64,000 bases of DNA from an uncultured archaeon (GTDB taxonomy: Archaea; Nanobdellota; Nanobdellia; Pacearchaeales; GW2011-AR1), in contig CABMGN010000008.1 in the NCBI GenBank assembly GCA_902385635.1, positions 62,001 to 126,000 on the forward strand, read 5' to 3'. The first letter of the stretch is position 1. Each line of letters starts with the position of its first letter. The notes under the pieces were generated by a model, which saw nothing but the letters and a program-made list of their open reading frames with translations, was not told the origin of the DNA and did no database searches. A program made the translations under genes and the position numbers. Of this stretch, positions 1 through 9,513 are shown piece by piece.

Positions 1-1
1 T

Positions 2-1174
2 CCAGAAATACAAAAAGAAGCTTCTGTAAAAATTCAGGAAGCTTTAGACAGGTCAAATGATGTTGCTCTTATTTTCGAAATTGCAAAAAGAAGGAAAATA
101 AAAGATTTAGAAGATGTATCTCTCGAAGTAGGAAAAGCAATAAAAGTAATGCTTGCTCAAAAAGCACTAAACATTGAAGACGGATTTGAAAAAGTAGGAA
201 AACCTGCAGCAATAGAATACAAATATGATGGTTTCCGACTCCTAATCCACAAAAGCCCAGAAGGAAAAATAACTCTTTATACAAGAAGGTTAGAGAATGT
301 AACAAAACAATTCCCAGAAGCAGTTGAGTACGTACAAAAGTATGTTACAGGAAAGTCGTTTATTCTTGATTCAGAAGCAATAGGATTCGACAAAAAAACA
401 AAGAGATATACTCAATTTCAGCATATATCTCAAAGAATAAAAAGAAAATACGATATTGAAAAAGTTCAGCAAGAACTTCCGATAGAAATAAATGTTTTTG
501 ATATTCTCTACTACAACGGAAAATCATTTATTGGAGAACCTTTCCAAAAAAGAACCGCGCAGGTAAGAAAGATAATAAAAGAAACCCCTTATAAAATAGT
601 TCCGGCAAAACAGATAATAACAGACTCTCTAGAAAAAGCAGAAAAATTCTACAAAAAAGCACTCGAAGACAATCAAGAAGGAGTTATGATGAAAAGCCTT
701 GATTCAAAATACCAACCCGGTAGCAGAGTTGGATTCATGTTAAAAGTAAAACCTTCGCAAAAGGATTTTGATTTAGTAATAACTGGTGCAGAATACGGCA
801 AAGGAAAAAGATCTGGTTGGTTAACAAGTTTTACTCTTTCTTGTAGAGATGAAGAAACAGGAAAATTCCTAGAAATAGGAAAAGTAGGCACAGGTATTTC
901 AGAAAAAGCAGAAAGTACAGAAGGTACAGAAAGAACAACCTTTGAGGAATTAACAGAATTACTAAAGCCACTAATAATAAAAGAATCTGGAAAAGACATT
1001 ATTGTTAAACCAAAAATTGTTGTTGCAATAACCTACCAAGAAATTCAAAAATCACCAACCTATTCTTCGGGATTCGCCTTAAGATTCCCGAGAGTTACTA
1101 CTTTACGTCCAGATAAACCGGTTTCAGAGATAAACACTTTACAAGAAATTGAGAAAGAGGTTTTTGGGAAATGA
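2..1174 (+). CDS. lig: ATP-dependent DNA ligase, C-terminal part (5' end outside window)
   Basis: Frame is open to window position 2 (PEIQKEASVKIQEALDRSNDVALIFEIAKRRKIKDLEDV...); adenylation motif EYKYDGFRLLIHK, then EGVMMK and LKVKPSQKDFDLVITGAEYGKGKRSGWL. Confidence 0.95.
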   Translation, partial: PEIQKEASVKIQEALDRSNDVALIFEIAKRRKIKDLEDVSLEVGKAIKVMLAQKALNIEDGFEKVGKPAAIEYKYDGFRLLIHKSPEGKITLYTRRLENVTKQFPEAVEYVQKYVTGKSFILDSEAIGFDKKTKRYTQFQHISQRIKRKYDIEKVQQELPIEINVFDILYYNGKSFIGEPFQKRTAQVRKIIKETPYKIVPAKQIITDSLEKAEKFYKKALEDNQEGVMMKSLDSKYQPGSRVGFMLKVKPSQKDFDLVITGAEYGKGKRSGWLTSFTLSCRDEETGKFLEIGKVGTGISEKAESTEGTERTTFEELTELLKPLIIKESGKDIIVKPKIVVAITYQEIQKSPTYSSGFALRFPRVTTLRPDKPVSEINTLQEIEKEVFGK

Positions 1175-1377
1175 AGAATAAAAAGAAAGTAGATAAAAGG
1201 CTCATGTTTATTAAACAGACAGTCTTTTTTTCGATAATTTTTTATTTTTTAAGTTGGATTATAGGAGAGTACATCCCATTTATTTTTTGCCTTATAGGGG
1301 GGGTTGTTTACGGTGCGCTTATAACTTGGTACATCAAAAGAAGGGAATTAAAAAGAAAAGGTAAAGAAACAGGATAA
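1171..1377 (+). CDS. small membrane protein
   Basis: ORF overlaps the ligase stop (ATGA); two hydrophobic segments. Confidence 0.6.
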   Translation: MKNKKKVDKRLMFIKQTVFFSIIFYFLSWIIGEYIPFIFCLIGGVVYGALITWYIKRRELKRKGKETG

Positions 1378-1378
1378 G

Positions 1379-1675
1379 ATGAATCTAATTATATGGGGGT
1401 TAATTTTAGATATAATTGGTGTTTTTATCTTAGCCTTTTCAACAGCCGTAAGTTCTTGGCATGGGAAATATAATTTCCCTTTTTGGAAAAAAAGGTATTA
1501 TTGGAACGGGTGGAGGCCATTTTATAGAAATACTGAAACAAAGAAATTAACCTGGAAATGGAATCATAAACCTCTTGTTTTTGGATGGATTCCACCAAAA
1601 TACAAATTAGACATATTCGGCTTTCTTTTAATCTTAACTGGATTTATATTACAATTAATATTTTACCTAAATTAA
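1379..1675 (+). CDS. hypothetical membrane protein
   Basis: 98 aa ORF directly after the previous gene, N- and C-terminal TM segments. Confidence 0.6.
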   Translation: MNLIIWGLILDIIGVFILAFSTAVSSWHGKYNFPFWKKRYYWNGWRPFYRNTETKKLTWKWNHKPLVFGWIPPKYKLDIFGFLLILTGFILQLIFYLN

Positions 1676-1776
1676 TTCTGTGTAAAAAGTAAGTCTTTGT
1701 TCAGATTAACCCTTTAGTAGATTGTGCAGGTTTTTAGAAATAGGTTACTTTGTGCAAAGCCGCCCACCTAAAAACC

Positions 1777-1804
1777 TTTATAAACCCGCGAAGCCCTTTA
1801 TAAA
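1777..1804 (+). promoter_or_regulatory. tandem TATA boxes upstream of the TBP gene
   Basis: CCTTTATAAA occurs twice exactly 20 bp apart; TTTATAAA at 1777-1784 and 1797-1804; probable ATG at 1809. Confidence 0.6.
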
Positions 1805-1808
1805 TAGA

Positions 1809-2369
1809 ATGGCCAAGTCAGACAGCAACTATAAGATCCAAAATATTGTTGCAACAGCTTCTTTAGGAAAACCAGTTCCTTTAACAAAACTGGCCAAAAC
1901 AAATCCTAATACAGAATACAATCCAAAGACTTTCCCGGGTCTTGTTCTAAGAATTAAAGAGCCAAAATCAGCTGTTCTTGTCTTCTCATCGGGAAATCTT
2001 GTCTGTACAGGTACAAAGTCAATAGCACAAGTCAAAGAAGTAATTCAGGAAGTAATAAAACAACTAAGAAAAATAAGCGTCAATATTACAATAGTTCCAA
2101 AGATAACAGTTCAAAATATTGTAGCATCCGGAACAATTGATCTAAAACTCAATCTAAACTTCCTAGCTCTAGAGATGCAGAATACAGAATACGAACCAGA
2201 GCAGTTTCCAGGCTTAGTTTACAAATTAATAGAACCAAATGCAACATTCCTTTTATTCTCAAACGGAAAACTTGTCTGTACAGGTACAAAAAACAAAGAC
2301 CAGCTTGAACAAAGCATGGCTATGCTTCTAAAGAATGTTAAGACTGCTCTAAAGAACTACCAGAAGTAA
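1809..2369 (+). CDS. tbp: TATA-box-binding protein (track ORF starts at 1722; ATG 1809 preferred)
   Basis: Two imperfect repeats: QNIVATASLGKPVPL...FPGLVLRIKEPKSAVLVFSSGNLVCTGTKS and QNIVASGTIDLKLNL...FPGLVYKLIEPNATFLLFSNGKLVCTGTK. Confidence 0.97.
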   Translation: MAKSDSNYKIQNIVATASLGKPVPLTKLAKTNPNTEYNPKTFPGLVLRIKEPKSAVLVFSSGNLVCTGTKSIAQVKEVIQEVIKQLRKISVNITIVPKITVQNIVASGTIDLKLNLNFLALEMQNTEYEPEQFPGLVYKLIEPNATFLLFSNGKLVCTGTKNKDQLEQSMAMLLKNVKTALKNYQK

Positions 2370-2442
2370 TCTTTCTAAAACTACTTAAAAGTCTGCATAA
2401 ATCTATAAAAACACCCCTAACTGATAAAAATAGAGGTTTATT

Positions 2443-4503
2443 ATGGAAGAGGAATCATTCTCAACAGAGTCAACAAAACCACAAGGCGACTCATCAAAAA
2501 ATGAGGAACTAGTAATTGAAGCTAAGAATTTCTTTGACTTTCACAAGAAAGAGCTAGGAGAATCCCTTAGGAAAGGGAACAATGTCATTTACATCAACTT
2601 CATGACCCTAACCGAGTTTTCAAACGTTCTTTCAGACGAACTTCTAGCAAACCCAGAAGAAGTCCTAAGATTAATAGAAATGGCTATTGAAGAATCTGGG
2701 CTAGTAAAAAATGTAAGAGTCAGACTTTATAACACACCACCAAGCCAGGAAATAAAAATTAGAGAAATCCGTTCAAAACATCTAAACGAACTAATCACAA
2801 TTGAAGGGATTATTAGACAAGCTTCTGATGTCCGTCCGCAAGTAGTTAATGCAAAGTTTGAATGCCCAAGTTGTGGAACAATTATTTCTGTTTTACAATT
2901 AGAAAAAAAATTCAGAGAACCAACAAGATGTTCCTGCGGGAGAAGAGGTGGATTTAGATTAATAAGTAAAGAGATGGTTGATACACAAAGACTTGTAATT
3001 GAAGAGTCTCCTGAAGCACTCCTCGGAGGAGAACAACCAAAAAGAATGAATGTGTTTGTCAAAGAAGATCTAGTTGAACCCCGAATGGAAGAAAAAACAA
3101 CACCCGGAGCAAGAGTAAAAGCGATTGGTGTTCTAAAAGAAGTTCCTGTTCCCCTATCAACTGGCGGCATGTCAACACGTTTTGAGTTAGCAGTTGAAGC
3201 AAATAATGTTATTCCAATGGAAGAAACATTTGAAGAATTAGATATTTCAGATGAAGATGAACGTCAGATCCTAGAACTTTCAGCAGATCCACACGTATTT
3301 GATAAACTTGCAAGCAGTATTACTCCAAGTGTTTGGGGTTACGAAGAAATCAAACGTTCACTCGTATTACAATTGTTTGGAGGAGTACAAAAAAATAAAC
3401 CAAACGGAGGAAAACAAAGAGGAGATATTCATATTTTACTTATTGGTGATCCCGGAGTTGCAAAATCAGTAACTCTTGGATTCATGGCAAACATCTCTCC
3501 AAAAGGCCGTTATGTTGTTGGTAAAAGCGCTTCAGGTGCAGGACTTACTGCAACAGTAGTAAGAGACGAGTATCTTAAGGGCTGGTCTCTAGAAGCAGGA
3601 GCAATGGTTCTAGCACATAAAGGTCTAGTCTGTATTGATGAATTAGAAAAAATGGATCCACAAGATAGAAGTGCCATGCACGAAGCAATGGAGCAGCAAA
3701 CAGTAACAGTTTCAAAAGCAAATGTTCAGGCTCAACTAAAAGCTGAAACATCTGTCCTAGCTGCAGCGAATCCAAAATTCGGACGTTTTGATCCGTACCA
3801 GTCAATTGCACAACAGATAGATCTTCCTCCAACACTAATTAACAGATTTGATATTATATTCACACTACGAGATATCCCTAGCAGAGAAAGAGACGATATG
3901 ATTGCAACACATGTACTAGAAGAGCACAGAACAACTGGAAGCGAAATGTTAGTTTCACGAGAACTTTTCAGAAAGTACGTAGCCTACACAAAACAAAGAG
4001 TAAAACCAGAATTATCTGATGAAGCAATTACAGAAATAAAAAAGTTCTATGTTGATTTAAGGAACAAACCAGTATCTTCAGAAGCAGCAATGCGCCCAAT
4101 CCCAATTTCAGCCAGACAGTTACAAGCTTTAGTAAGAATGGCCGAAGCATCAGCAAAAGTTAGGTTAAGTAAAACAGTATCCCTTGAAGATGCAAGAAGA
4201 GCCATCGAAATAATGAAATACTACCTTATGCAAGTCGGTTATGATTACGAATCAAAAACATTTGACATAGATAAAGTTTCAGGAAAATTCTCATTCTCGC
4301 AAAGAAGTAAGATATTGTTAGTAAAAGACGCCATTACTGCACTTGAGACAAAGCTTGGGAAAATGATTCCTATAGAAGAGATTGAAAAAGAAGTTGCAGA
4401 AAAAGTAACAAAAGCAGAACTAGAAGATTTAATTCAAAAACTAAAACAGAATGGAGAAATTTTTGAACCAAGAAGGGGGTTCATTCAGAAATCAGATAGT
4501 TAA
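2443..4503 (+). CDS. mcm: replicative helicase MCM
   Basis: Zn finger CPSCG...CSCG, Walker A GDPGVAKS, Walker B CIDELEKM, arginine finger LINRFDIIF, C-terminal wHTH; no intein. Confidence 0.97.
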   Translation: MEEESFSTESTKPQGDSSKNEELVIEAKNFFDFHKKELGESLRKGNNVIYINFMTLTEFSNVLSDELLANPEEVLRLIEMAIEESGLVKNVRVRLYNTPPSQEIKIREIRSKHLNELITIEGIIRQASDVRPQVVNAKFECPSCGTIISVLQLEKKFREPTRCSCGRRGGFRLISKEMVDTQRLVIEESPEALLGGEQPKRMNVFVKEDLVEPRMEEKTTPGARVKAIGVLKEVPVPLSTGGMSTRFELAVEANNVIPMEETFEELDISDEDERQILELSADPHVFDKLASSITPSVWGYEEIKRSLVLQLFGGVQKNKPNGGKQRGDIHILLIGDPGVAKSVTLGFMANISPKGRYVVGKSASGAGLTATVVRDEYLKGWSLEAGAMVLAHKGLVCIDELEKMDPQDRSAMHEAMEQQTVTVSKANVQAQLKAETSVLAAANPKFGRFDPYQSIAQQIDLPPTLINRFDIIFTLRDIPSRERDDMIATHVLEEHRTTGSEMLVSRELFRKYVAYTKQRVKPELSDEAITEIKKFYVDLRNKPVSSEAAMRPIPISARQLQALVRMAEASAKVRLSKTVSLEDARRAIEIMKYYLMQVGYDYESKTFDIDKVSGKFSFSQRSKILLVKDAITALETKLGKMIPIEEIEKEVAEKVTKAELEDLIQKLKQNGEIFEPRRGFIQKSDS

Positions 4504-4543
4504 TCCTGATTAACCTTTTAAACTACATTCAATTTTTTAAACA

Positions 4544-5176
4544 ATGCCAGAAGAACAATTCAAAAGAAATATTGCATTCAAGCTGAGAGTAGGAGAAATT
4601 CTAGGAGGAAAACCTTACCTAGAGAATGAAAAATTCACCTTTTTAGAACTTGGGAATAGAAAAATCGTAAGGGTAAATGTTATAGGAAACATAACAGACA
4701 AATACGAAAGTAATGGAGAAAGAAAGTTCCTTTTCATAACCCTTGATGATGGTTCGGGTCAGATAAAATTGAAAACATTCGGAGATGACTGTGCAAAATT
4801 TGCAGAGCTAATGCAAGGAGAAACAGTAGTAGTTATTGGAACATTAAGGTATTTCAATAATGAGATCTACATTGCACCAGAAATAGTAAAAGAACAAGAT
4901 CCAAGATACCTTTTGATAAGAAAGTTAGAACTAGAAAAAGAAAAAGCACAGAATACAGACCCAGTAAAAGTAAGTAAAGAACAAATCATCGCAGTAAAGG
5001 ATAGAATCTTAGAAAATATAAAAAATTCCGAAGATATTGGGGGGGTAAGTATAGAACAATTAATTATGAAACTTAATGATATCTCTCCAGAAATAATCAA
5101 CCAAGAGATTAAAAAGTTCATTGAAGAAGGCATTGTATTTGAGCCGCGCCCAGGAAAAGTTAGATATCTTGGCTGA
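4544..5176 (+). CDS. OB-fold ssDNA-binding protein (RPA32/RPA-associated-like)
   Basis: OB-fold segment RVNVIGNITDKYESNGERKFLFITLDDGSGQIKLKTFGD, C-terminal winged-helix-like region; next to mcm. Confidence 0.8.
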   Translation: MPEEQFKRNIAFKLRVGEILGGKPYLENEKFTFLELGNRKIVRVNVIGNITDKYESNGERKFLFITLDDGSGQIKLKTFGDDCAKFAELMQGETVVVIGTLRYFNNEIYIAPEIVKEQDPRYLLIRKLELEKEKAQNTDPVKVSKEQIIAVKDRILENIKNSEDIGGVSIEQLIMKLNDISPEIINQEIKKFIEEGIVFEPRPGKVRYLG

Positions 5177-5222
5177 AATTCTGTTTCAAAACCCTTATAA
5201 ATCACCCAAAATTACAGTTTAG

Positions 5223-5633
5223 ATGGAATCTTATGAACAAATGCTTGATGAAGCTTACAAAAAAATAAAGAAGCCCGAAGGAACTGGAGAGAGATTTGAG
5301 ATACCTAAAGTTGAAGGGCACATAGAAGGAAAGAAAACAATCCTAACTAACTTCTTTCAGATAGCATCATACTTAAGAAGAGACCCAGAACATTTCCAGA
5401 AATTTTTATTGAGAGAGCTAGCAACACAAGGACAAAAAGAAGGAGATAGAATGATATTAAATAATAAAATTCCAAGTTCAAAAATTAATCAAAAAATAGA
5501 AGAATACACAAAAGAATTTGTTTTATGTAAACAGTGTGGAAAGCCAGATACAGAGATAGTAAAAGAAGATAGAGTTGCATTCTTACGATGTTTAGCCTGT
5601 GGTGCAAAACATTCAATAAGAAGCAAAATATAA
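5223..5633 (+). CDS. eif2b: translation initiation factor aIF2 beta
   Basis: N/C domains and zinc ribbon CKQCGKPDT...RCLACGAKHSIR. Confidence 0.92.
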   Translation: MESYEQMLDEAYKKIKKPEGTGERFEIPKVEGHIEGKKTILTNFFQIASYLRRDPEHFQKFLLRELATQGQKEGDRMILNNKIPSSKINQKIEEYTKEFVLCKQCGKPDTEIVKEDRVAFLRCLACGAKHSIRSKI

Positions 5634-5684
5634 AAAATCATATTCTTTCGCTAAGAAAGAGAATTAAAATCACGGAGGTAAAAG

Positions 5685-5831
5685 ATGGTTCAAGGATATT
5701 GCGTTAAATGCAAAGAAACAGTTGAAATGAAAGACCCACAAGAAAGCAAGACTTCAAAAGGAACACCTATGTTCAAAGGGAAATGCCCAAAATGTGGAAC
5801 AACTGTTTGTAGAATTGGAAGCAAGAAATAA
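5685..5831 (+). CDS. small zinc-ribbon protein (DUF5679-like), 48 aa, not in the ORF track
   Basis: MVQGYCVKCKETVEMKDPQESKTSKGTPMFKGKCPKCGTTVCRIGSKK; GGAGGT Shine-Dalgarno just upstream; two CxxC pairs. Confidence 0.85.
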   Translation: MVQGYCVKCKETVEMKDPQESKTSKGTPMFKGKCPKCGTTVCRIGSKK

Positions 5832-5864
5832 AAACAAAAATAAATTTTTATTTTTTTTATTAAT

Positions 5865-6167
5865 ATGATATGTATAAAGATTATAAATTCTTATAGAACT
5901 GTAGTTGCAATCGCAGATTCTGAGTTGATTGGAAAGAAGTTTGAAGAGGGAAGGTTTCAGTTAGATGTTAAAGAAAACTTTTACAAGGGAGAAAAAGAAT
6001 ATTCTGAGGAAGACGCGCTAAATCTTATTAGAGATATGAAAAAAGAAGATGCAACATTCAATATTGTTGGGGAAAAAGCAGTCAATCTTGCGATCAAAGC
6101 CGGAATAATAGAAACAGAAAGCTTCGGAAAGATTCAGGGGGTTCCATTTACCCTAGTTCTGCTCTAA
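5865..6167 (+). CDS. DUF424 family protein
   Basis: SELIGKKFEEGRFQLDVKENFYKGE...NIVGEKAVNLAIKAGIIE...IQGVPFTLVL pattern. Confidence 0.8.
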   Translation: MICIKIINSYRTVVAIADSELIGKKFEEGRFQLDVKENFYKGEKEYSEEDALNLIRDMKKEDATFNIVGEKAVNLAIKAGIIETESFGKIQGVPFTLVLL

Positions 6168-6629
6168 AGTTTTAGAAACGAGTTCAATTGCGTGAAGAGC
6201 ATTTTTCCAAACACTGTCTAAAAATTCTTCTTGGTGATTCAAGATATAATGTCTATTAAACCACCTCAGTTTTTCATCTTCATCTGTAGCAAGTTTGTTG
6301 TAATATCTAGTACACTTACCAACAAAAACATGGTTAATATGAAATCCGTGATGCGGAACTTTTTCTATTTGAACTCTCAGAGGACTTAGCACCTTTACTT
6401 GTCCGTCATTTTCAATCTTAGAACCAGGTACAAAGTCAAAATCAAAGCCGGTTTCTTCAATTACTTCACGAATAACGGACTCTTCAGGAGTTTCACCAGG
6501 ATTCATATGCCCCCCAACAGGGATCCACTTTTGCAAAACCTTATTCCAAGTTAAAAGAACTTCTAATTGATCATTAACAAGAAAGACTGTCGCAACCCAA
6601 CAACCATTCTTCCAGTTTATATCAGACAT
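6153..6629 (-). CDS. NUDIX hydrolase
   Basis: Nudix box GGHMNPGETPEESVIREVIEETGFDF. Confidence 0.9.
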   Translation of the reverse strand: MSDINWKNGCWVATVFLVNDQLEVLLTWNKVLQKWIPVGGHMNPGETPEESVIREVIEETGFDFDFVPGSKIENDGQVKVLSPLRVQIEKVPHHGFHINHVFVGKCTRYYNKLATDEDEKLRWFNRHYILNHQEEFLDSVWKNALHAIELVSKTLEQN

Positions 6630-6703
6630 AAAAAGACTAAAAAGAGGAGCTTAAAAAGAATTTGTATAGTAAAGTTAATAAACCCGTTCTGTGCAAGAGT
6701 TTA

Positions 6704-6928
6704 ATGAGAAAAACAGCAATAATTATTGTGACTATTGCACTCTTAATAACTCTAGTTTTAGGAGTCTTCGCAATAACCGAGCTAGACAAAAACGAAACGA
6801 AAAGTTCAGGTCTTAGTGTTGGTCTGAAAGAAACAGCCTACTCTGGAACAGGGTACTCTTATAGTGGTTCTGCCTATGAACATGCAACAGTTGTTAATTC
6901 TTACAGAAGCGGAAGTTGCAGTAAGTAA
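6704..6928 (+). CDS. small secreted or membrane-anchored peptide
   Basis: MRKTAIIIVTIALLITLVLGVFAI signal/TM segment, then a Ser/Gly/Tyr-rich tail. Confidence 0.5.
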   Translation: MRKTAIIIVTIALLITLVLGVFAITELDKNETKSSGLSVGLKETAYSGTGYSYSGSAYEHATVVNSYRSGSCSK

Positions 6929-7741
6929 TTAGAGCAAAGCGAAACCAACCCCAAGCATAATGCCAATCCAAGTTGTAAAACCTAAGAAAGTCATTAAACA
7001 ACCATTCCCAAAAATGCCCGGTCTTTCTGAATTCCTACATCTATTTTCAAGGTCAGAAGAATTTCCGGATTTTAAAGGGGGTTTAAATTCTGGATGTTCA
7101 TAATCATAAGCAAGTAGTCTTCTTGAGTCTGAAATTCTTCCCATTCTGTGGTGATATCTTTTTTGTACTTCTTCGTGGGATTCTTCATTAGAAGAAAACC
7201 CGGGATCATACTGTTTTAAAAGTTCTCTAGCCTCATTTGATTCACTAGCAATTAACCCTTTTACGATACCAAAATCGGGGAGCTCAGTCATTCCAATTTT
7301 TTTCTTTAAAGCTCTTCTCATAAAATAACCTATGATAGGTTTCTCAGAATATTCTTCCCAAAGTTCATATCCCTTAGTTGCAGCAATTTCTGCAGCATAA
7401 GATACATCTTCAACAGTTCTATGAAGAGTCTTACAAAACTCCTCTTGTTTAACTGGATCCGGGAATCTAATTAAACTATCGAGGGTTGTATTTCTAGCTC
7501 TTTCTGGGTCTGAAAGTGTATCTCTGGCCTGGCTAAGAAGTTCAGAAACATACGGGTCCAACTCCGAAGCACAAGAAGCAAGATATTTCTTTTCAGGCTT
7601 AAAGAATCTCCCAGCATACCACGGAGTTTTTTCTTCAACAGCTCTGGAAACATATCCTGAAAGAGAAAACCTGTCTAGATTCCCAAATATATCTTGGATA
7701 ATTCCCTGATACACGTCATTTGCTTTTTGTTTTAGTACCAT
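6929..7741 (-). CDS. hypothetical protein with C-terminal TM
   Basis: 270 aa ORF, C-terminal FLGFTTWIGIMLGVGFALL. Confidence 0.6.
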   Translation of the reverse strand: MVLKQKANDVYQGIIQDIFGNLDRFSLSGYVSRAVEEKTPWYAGRFFKPEKKYLASCASELDPYVSELLSQARDTLSDPERARNTTLDSLIRFPDPVKQEEFCKTLHRTVEDVSYAAEIAATKGYELWEEYSEKPIIGYFMRRALKKKIGMTELPDFGIVKGLIASESNEARELLKQYDPGFSSNEESHEEVQKRYHHRMGRISDSRRLLAYDYEHPEFKPPLKSGNSSDLENRCRNSERPGIFGNGCLMTFLGFTTWIGIMLGVGFALL

Positions 7742-7747
7742 TTTATC

Positions 7748-7764
7748 TTTACCCTAAAGGTAAA
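7748..7764. promoter_or_regulatory. inverted repeat in a divergent promoter region (candidate operator)
   Basis: TTTACC-CTAAA-GGTAAA, perfect 6 bp arms, between divergent genes and upstream of an HTH gene. Confidence 0.45.
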
Positions 7765-7802
7765 TAATATACTTTATAAACTTTACTGTTATGGTAAAGG
7801 TA

Positions 7803-8381
7803 ATGAAAATTCAGAAAATTCCGAATGAAACACTAAACTTCATACTTCTTAAGATCTCTACTGGAGCTAATTATGTCTCAAAAATAGCAGAAGAAACAGG
7901 CAAGTCAATCCCTGTGACATTTAGACAATTAGAAGACCTAGTAACCTTCAATGTCTTAAAAAAGCAGCGTAAAGGTAAGAGGGTTGAGTACTCAATAGAA
8001 TGGAATGCTATAGCAAACGTCCTAAGCAATCTAGTTGAAAAAGAAAAAATTAGTTCAGATATCAAAAGTGTTAGAAAGGATTTAGAAAAAGTTTTCTCCA
8101 TAAAAGCAGTACAGGAAGCATTTAAGCAACTCTATGAGGGCTTAGAAGAAGTAGGAAAAACAACTCAAAGTTATATGAAGCTTGAACTTGAAGAAACACT
8201 TTCAATGTTCTTGGAAAGTTTTGGTATGATGGACAACCCCCAACAAGAAAAACTTTTGAAAAGAGTTGCAGAATCAGAGAGAAAAGATGTAAAAGAATTC
8301 CTAAAAATAAGCAAAGCACATTTAGCATTTAAAGATAAAGTTGATCCTCGGAAGAAACTACTACAAAAGTTAGATAAATAG
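7803..8381 (+). CDS. winged-helix transcriptional regulator (track start 7791; ATG 7803 fits the TATA spacing better)
   Basis: N-terminal wHTH (FILLKISTGANYVSKIAEETGKSIPVTFRQLEDLVTFNVLKKQRKGKRVEYSI); TATA-like TTTATAAA at 7773-7780. Confidence 0.7.
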   Translation: MKIQKIPNETLNFILLKISTGANYVSKIAEETGKSIPVTFRQLEDLVTFNVLKKQRKGKRVEYSIEWNAIANVLSNLVEKEKISSDIKSVRKDLEKVFSIKAVQEAFKQLYEGLEEVGKTTQSYMKLELEETLSMFLESFGMMDNPQQEKLLKRVAESERKDVKEFLKISKAHLAFKDKVDPRKKLLQKLDK

Positions 8382-8421
8382 TTTCCCACAAATTTATAAA
8401 CGAATTTTCTATTGAATTTAA

Positions 8422-8820
8422 ATGGTATACGACCCGTTTGAAGAGAATCCAGAACCCGAAGTAGTAGAAACAGAGAAAGAGTCAGAAGACTCAGACGAAT
8501 TCAGTGATGAAGAAGAGTCTGAAGGTTCTAACGGACCAATCAGGGTAAGACTTCCAAGAAAGAATGAAGTTATTGGGGTAATAGAACAAAGATTAGGTGG
8601 AAACAAAATGATGGTTAACTGCACAGATGGAAAGTCTAGAAATTGCAGAGTTCCAGGAAGATTGAAGAGAGCACTCTGGTTAAGACCAAACGATGTAGTA
8701 ATAATTGAACCGTGGGAGTTAGATAACACCAGAGGAGACGTTCTCTTCAAATACAAACCAAATCAAGTTGCATGGTTAAGAAAAAACGGATACCTGAAAT
8801 CAGAAAAATCAGAATTCTAA
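8422..8820 (+). CDS. eif1a: translation initiation factor aIF1A
   Basis: IRVRLPRKNEVIGVIEQRLGGNKMMVNCTDGKSRNCRVPGRLKRALWLRPNDVVIIEPWE; acidic N-terminal extension; TATA about 25 nt upstream. Confidence 0.95.
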   Translation: MVYDPFEENPEPEVVETEKESEDSDEFSDEEESEGSNGPIRVRLPRKNEVIGVIEQRLGGNKMMVNCTDGKSRNCRVPGRLKRALWLRPNDVVIIEPWELDNTRGDVLFKYKPNQVAWLRKNGYLKSEKSEF

Positions 8821-8821
8821 G

Positions 8822-9310
8822 ATGAAACAAATATTCTCTGATAAAGCTCCAAGAATAATAAAAGCTAAATGGGAACTAGAAAAAGTTCTCAATGTAAAAA
8901 TTCAAGTTAAAGGAAAAGATATCGAAATCTCTGGAGAGCCTGTAAACGAATTTGTTGCTGAAAAAGTAATTGATGCCCTAAATCTAGGATTTGAAATGAA
9001 AACAGCAATTCTGCTAAAGGAAGAAGAATTTATTCTTGAAATAATCAACATAAAAGAACATACCAAAAGAAGAGATTTAGAAACAATAAGGGCAAGGATA
9101 ATAGGTACAGAGAGAAAGACACTCGCAACGCTCGAACATTTAACGCACTGCTTCTTCCAAGTAAAAGATAATTTTGTTGGAGTACTTGGGCCCGCAGACT
9201 GGGTAGAAAATGCTCAGCAAGCAATAATCTCTTTGATCAAGGGTTCAAAACAAGCAAATGTTTATGCCTTTCTAGAGCATCACCAAATTCCTAAGATTGA
9301 GCATCTATGA
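8822..9310 (+). CDS. KH-domain RNA-processing protein (Pno1/Dim2-like)
   Basis: Tandem KH-like repeats, RDLETIRARIIGTERKTLATLEHLT; directly after aIF1A. Confidence 0.85.
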   Translation: MKQIFSDKAPRIIKAKWELEKVLNVKIQVKGKDIEISGEPVNEFVAEKVIDALNLGFEMKTAILLKEEEFILEIINIKEHTKRRDLETIRARIIGTERKTLATLEHLTHCFFQVKDNFVGVLGPADWVENAQQAIISLIKGSKQANVYAFLEHHQIPKIEHL

Positions 9311-9351
9311 ATAAAAGAACCAACAGAAAAGAAGGTCTCTAAAAAGAAAAG

Positions 9352-9424
9352 CGTCCCGGGCAGGACTTGAACCTACGACATCATGGTTAACAGCCATGCG
9401 CTCTACCGACTGAGCTACCGGGAC
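9352..9424 (-). tRNA. tRNA-Asn(GUU)
   Basis: Minus strand GTCCCGG TA GCTC AGTCGGTA GAGC G CATGG CTGTTAA CCATG ATGTC GTAGG TTCAAGT CCTGC CCGGGAC G; no encoded CCA. Confidence 0.95.
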
Positions 9425-9513
9425 AGTAGAATATTCAAAACAGAAATTTTTCTTATTTAAAGGTTGTTATTCTCCCCAATAAGATTTATTAATTGTCTTT
9501 TCCTAGGAAAGTT

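Noticed and set aside
673-999. Antisense ORF shadows across the window (e.g. 673-999, 2727-3170, 3575-3835, 26632-26991, 41029-41289, 45901-46308)
   Set aside because: They lie opposite strong conserved CDSs and show low-complexity Ser/Phe/Leu composition expected of antisense frames.
2443-4503. Possible intein in MCM
   Set aside because: Walker A, Walker B and arginine finger are contiguous at normal spacing and length is 686 aa.
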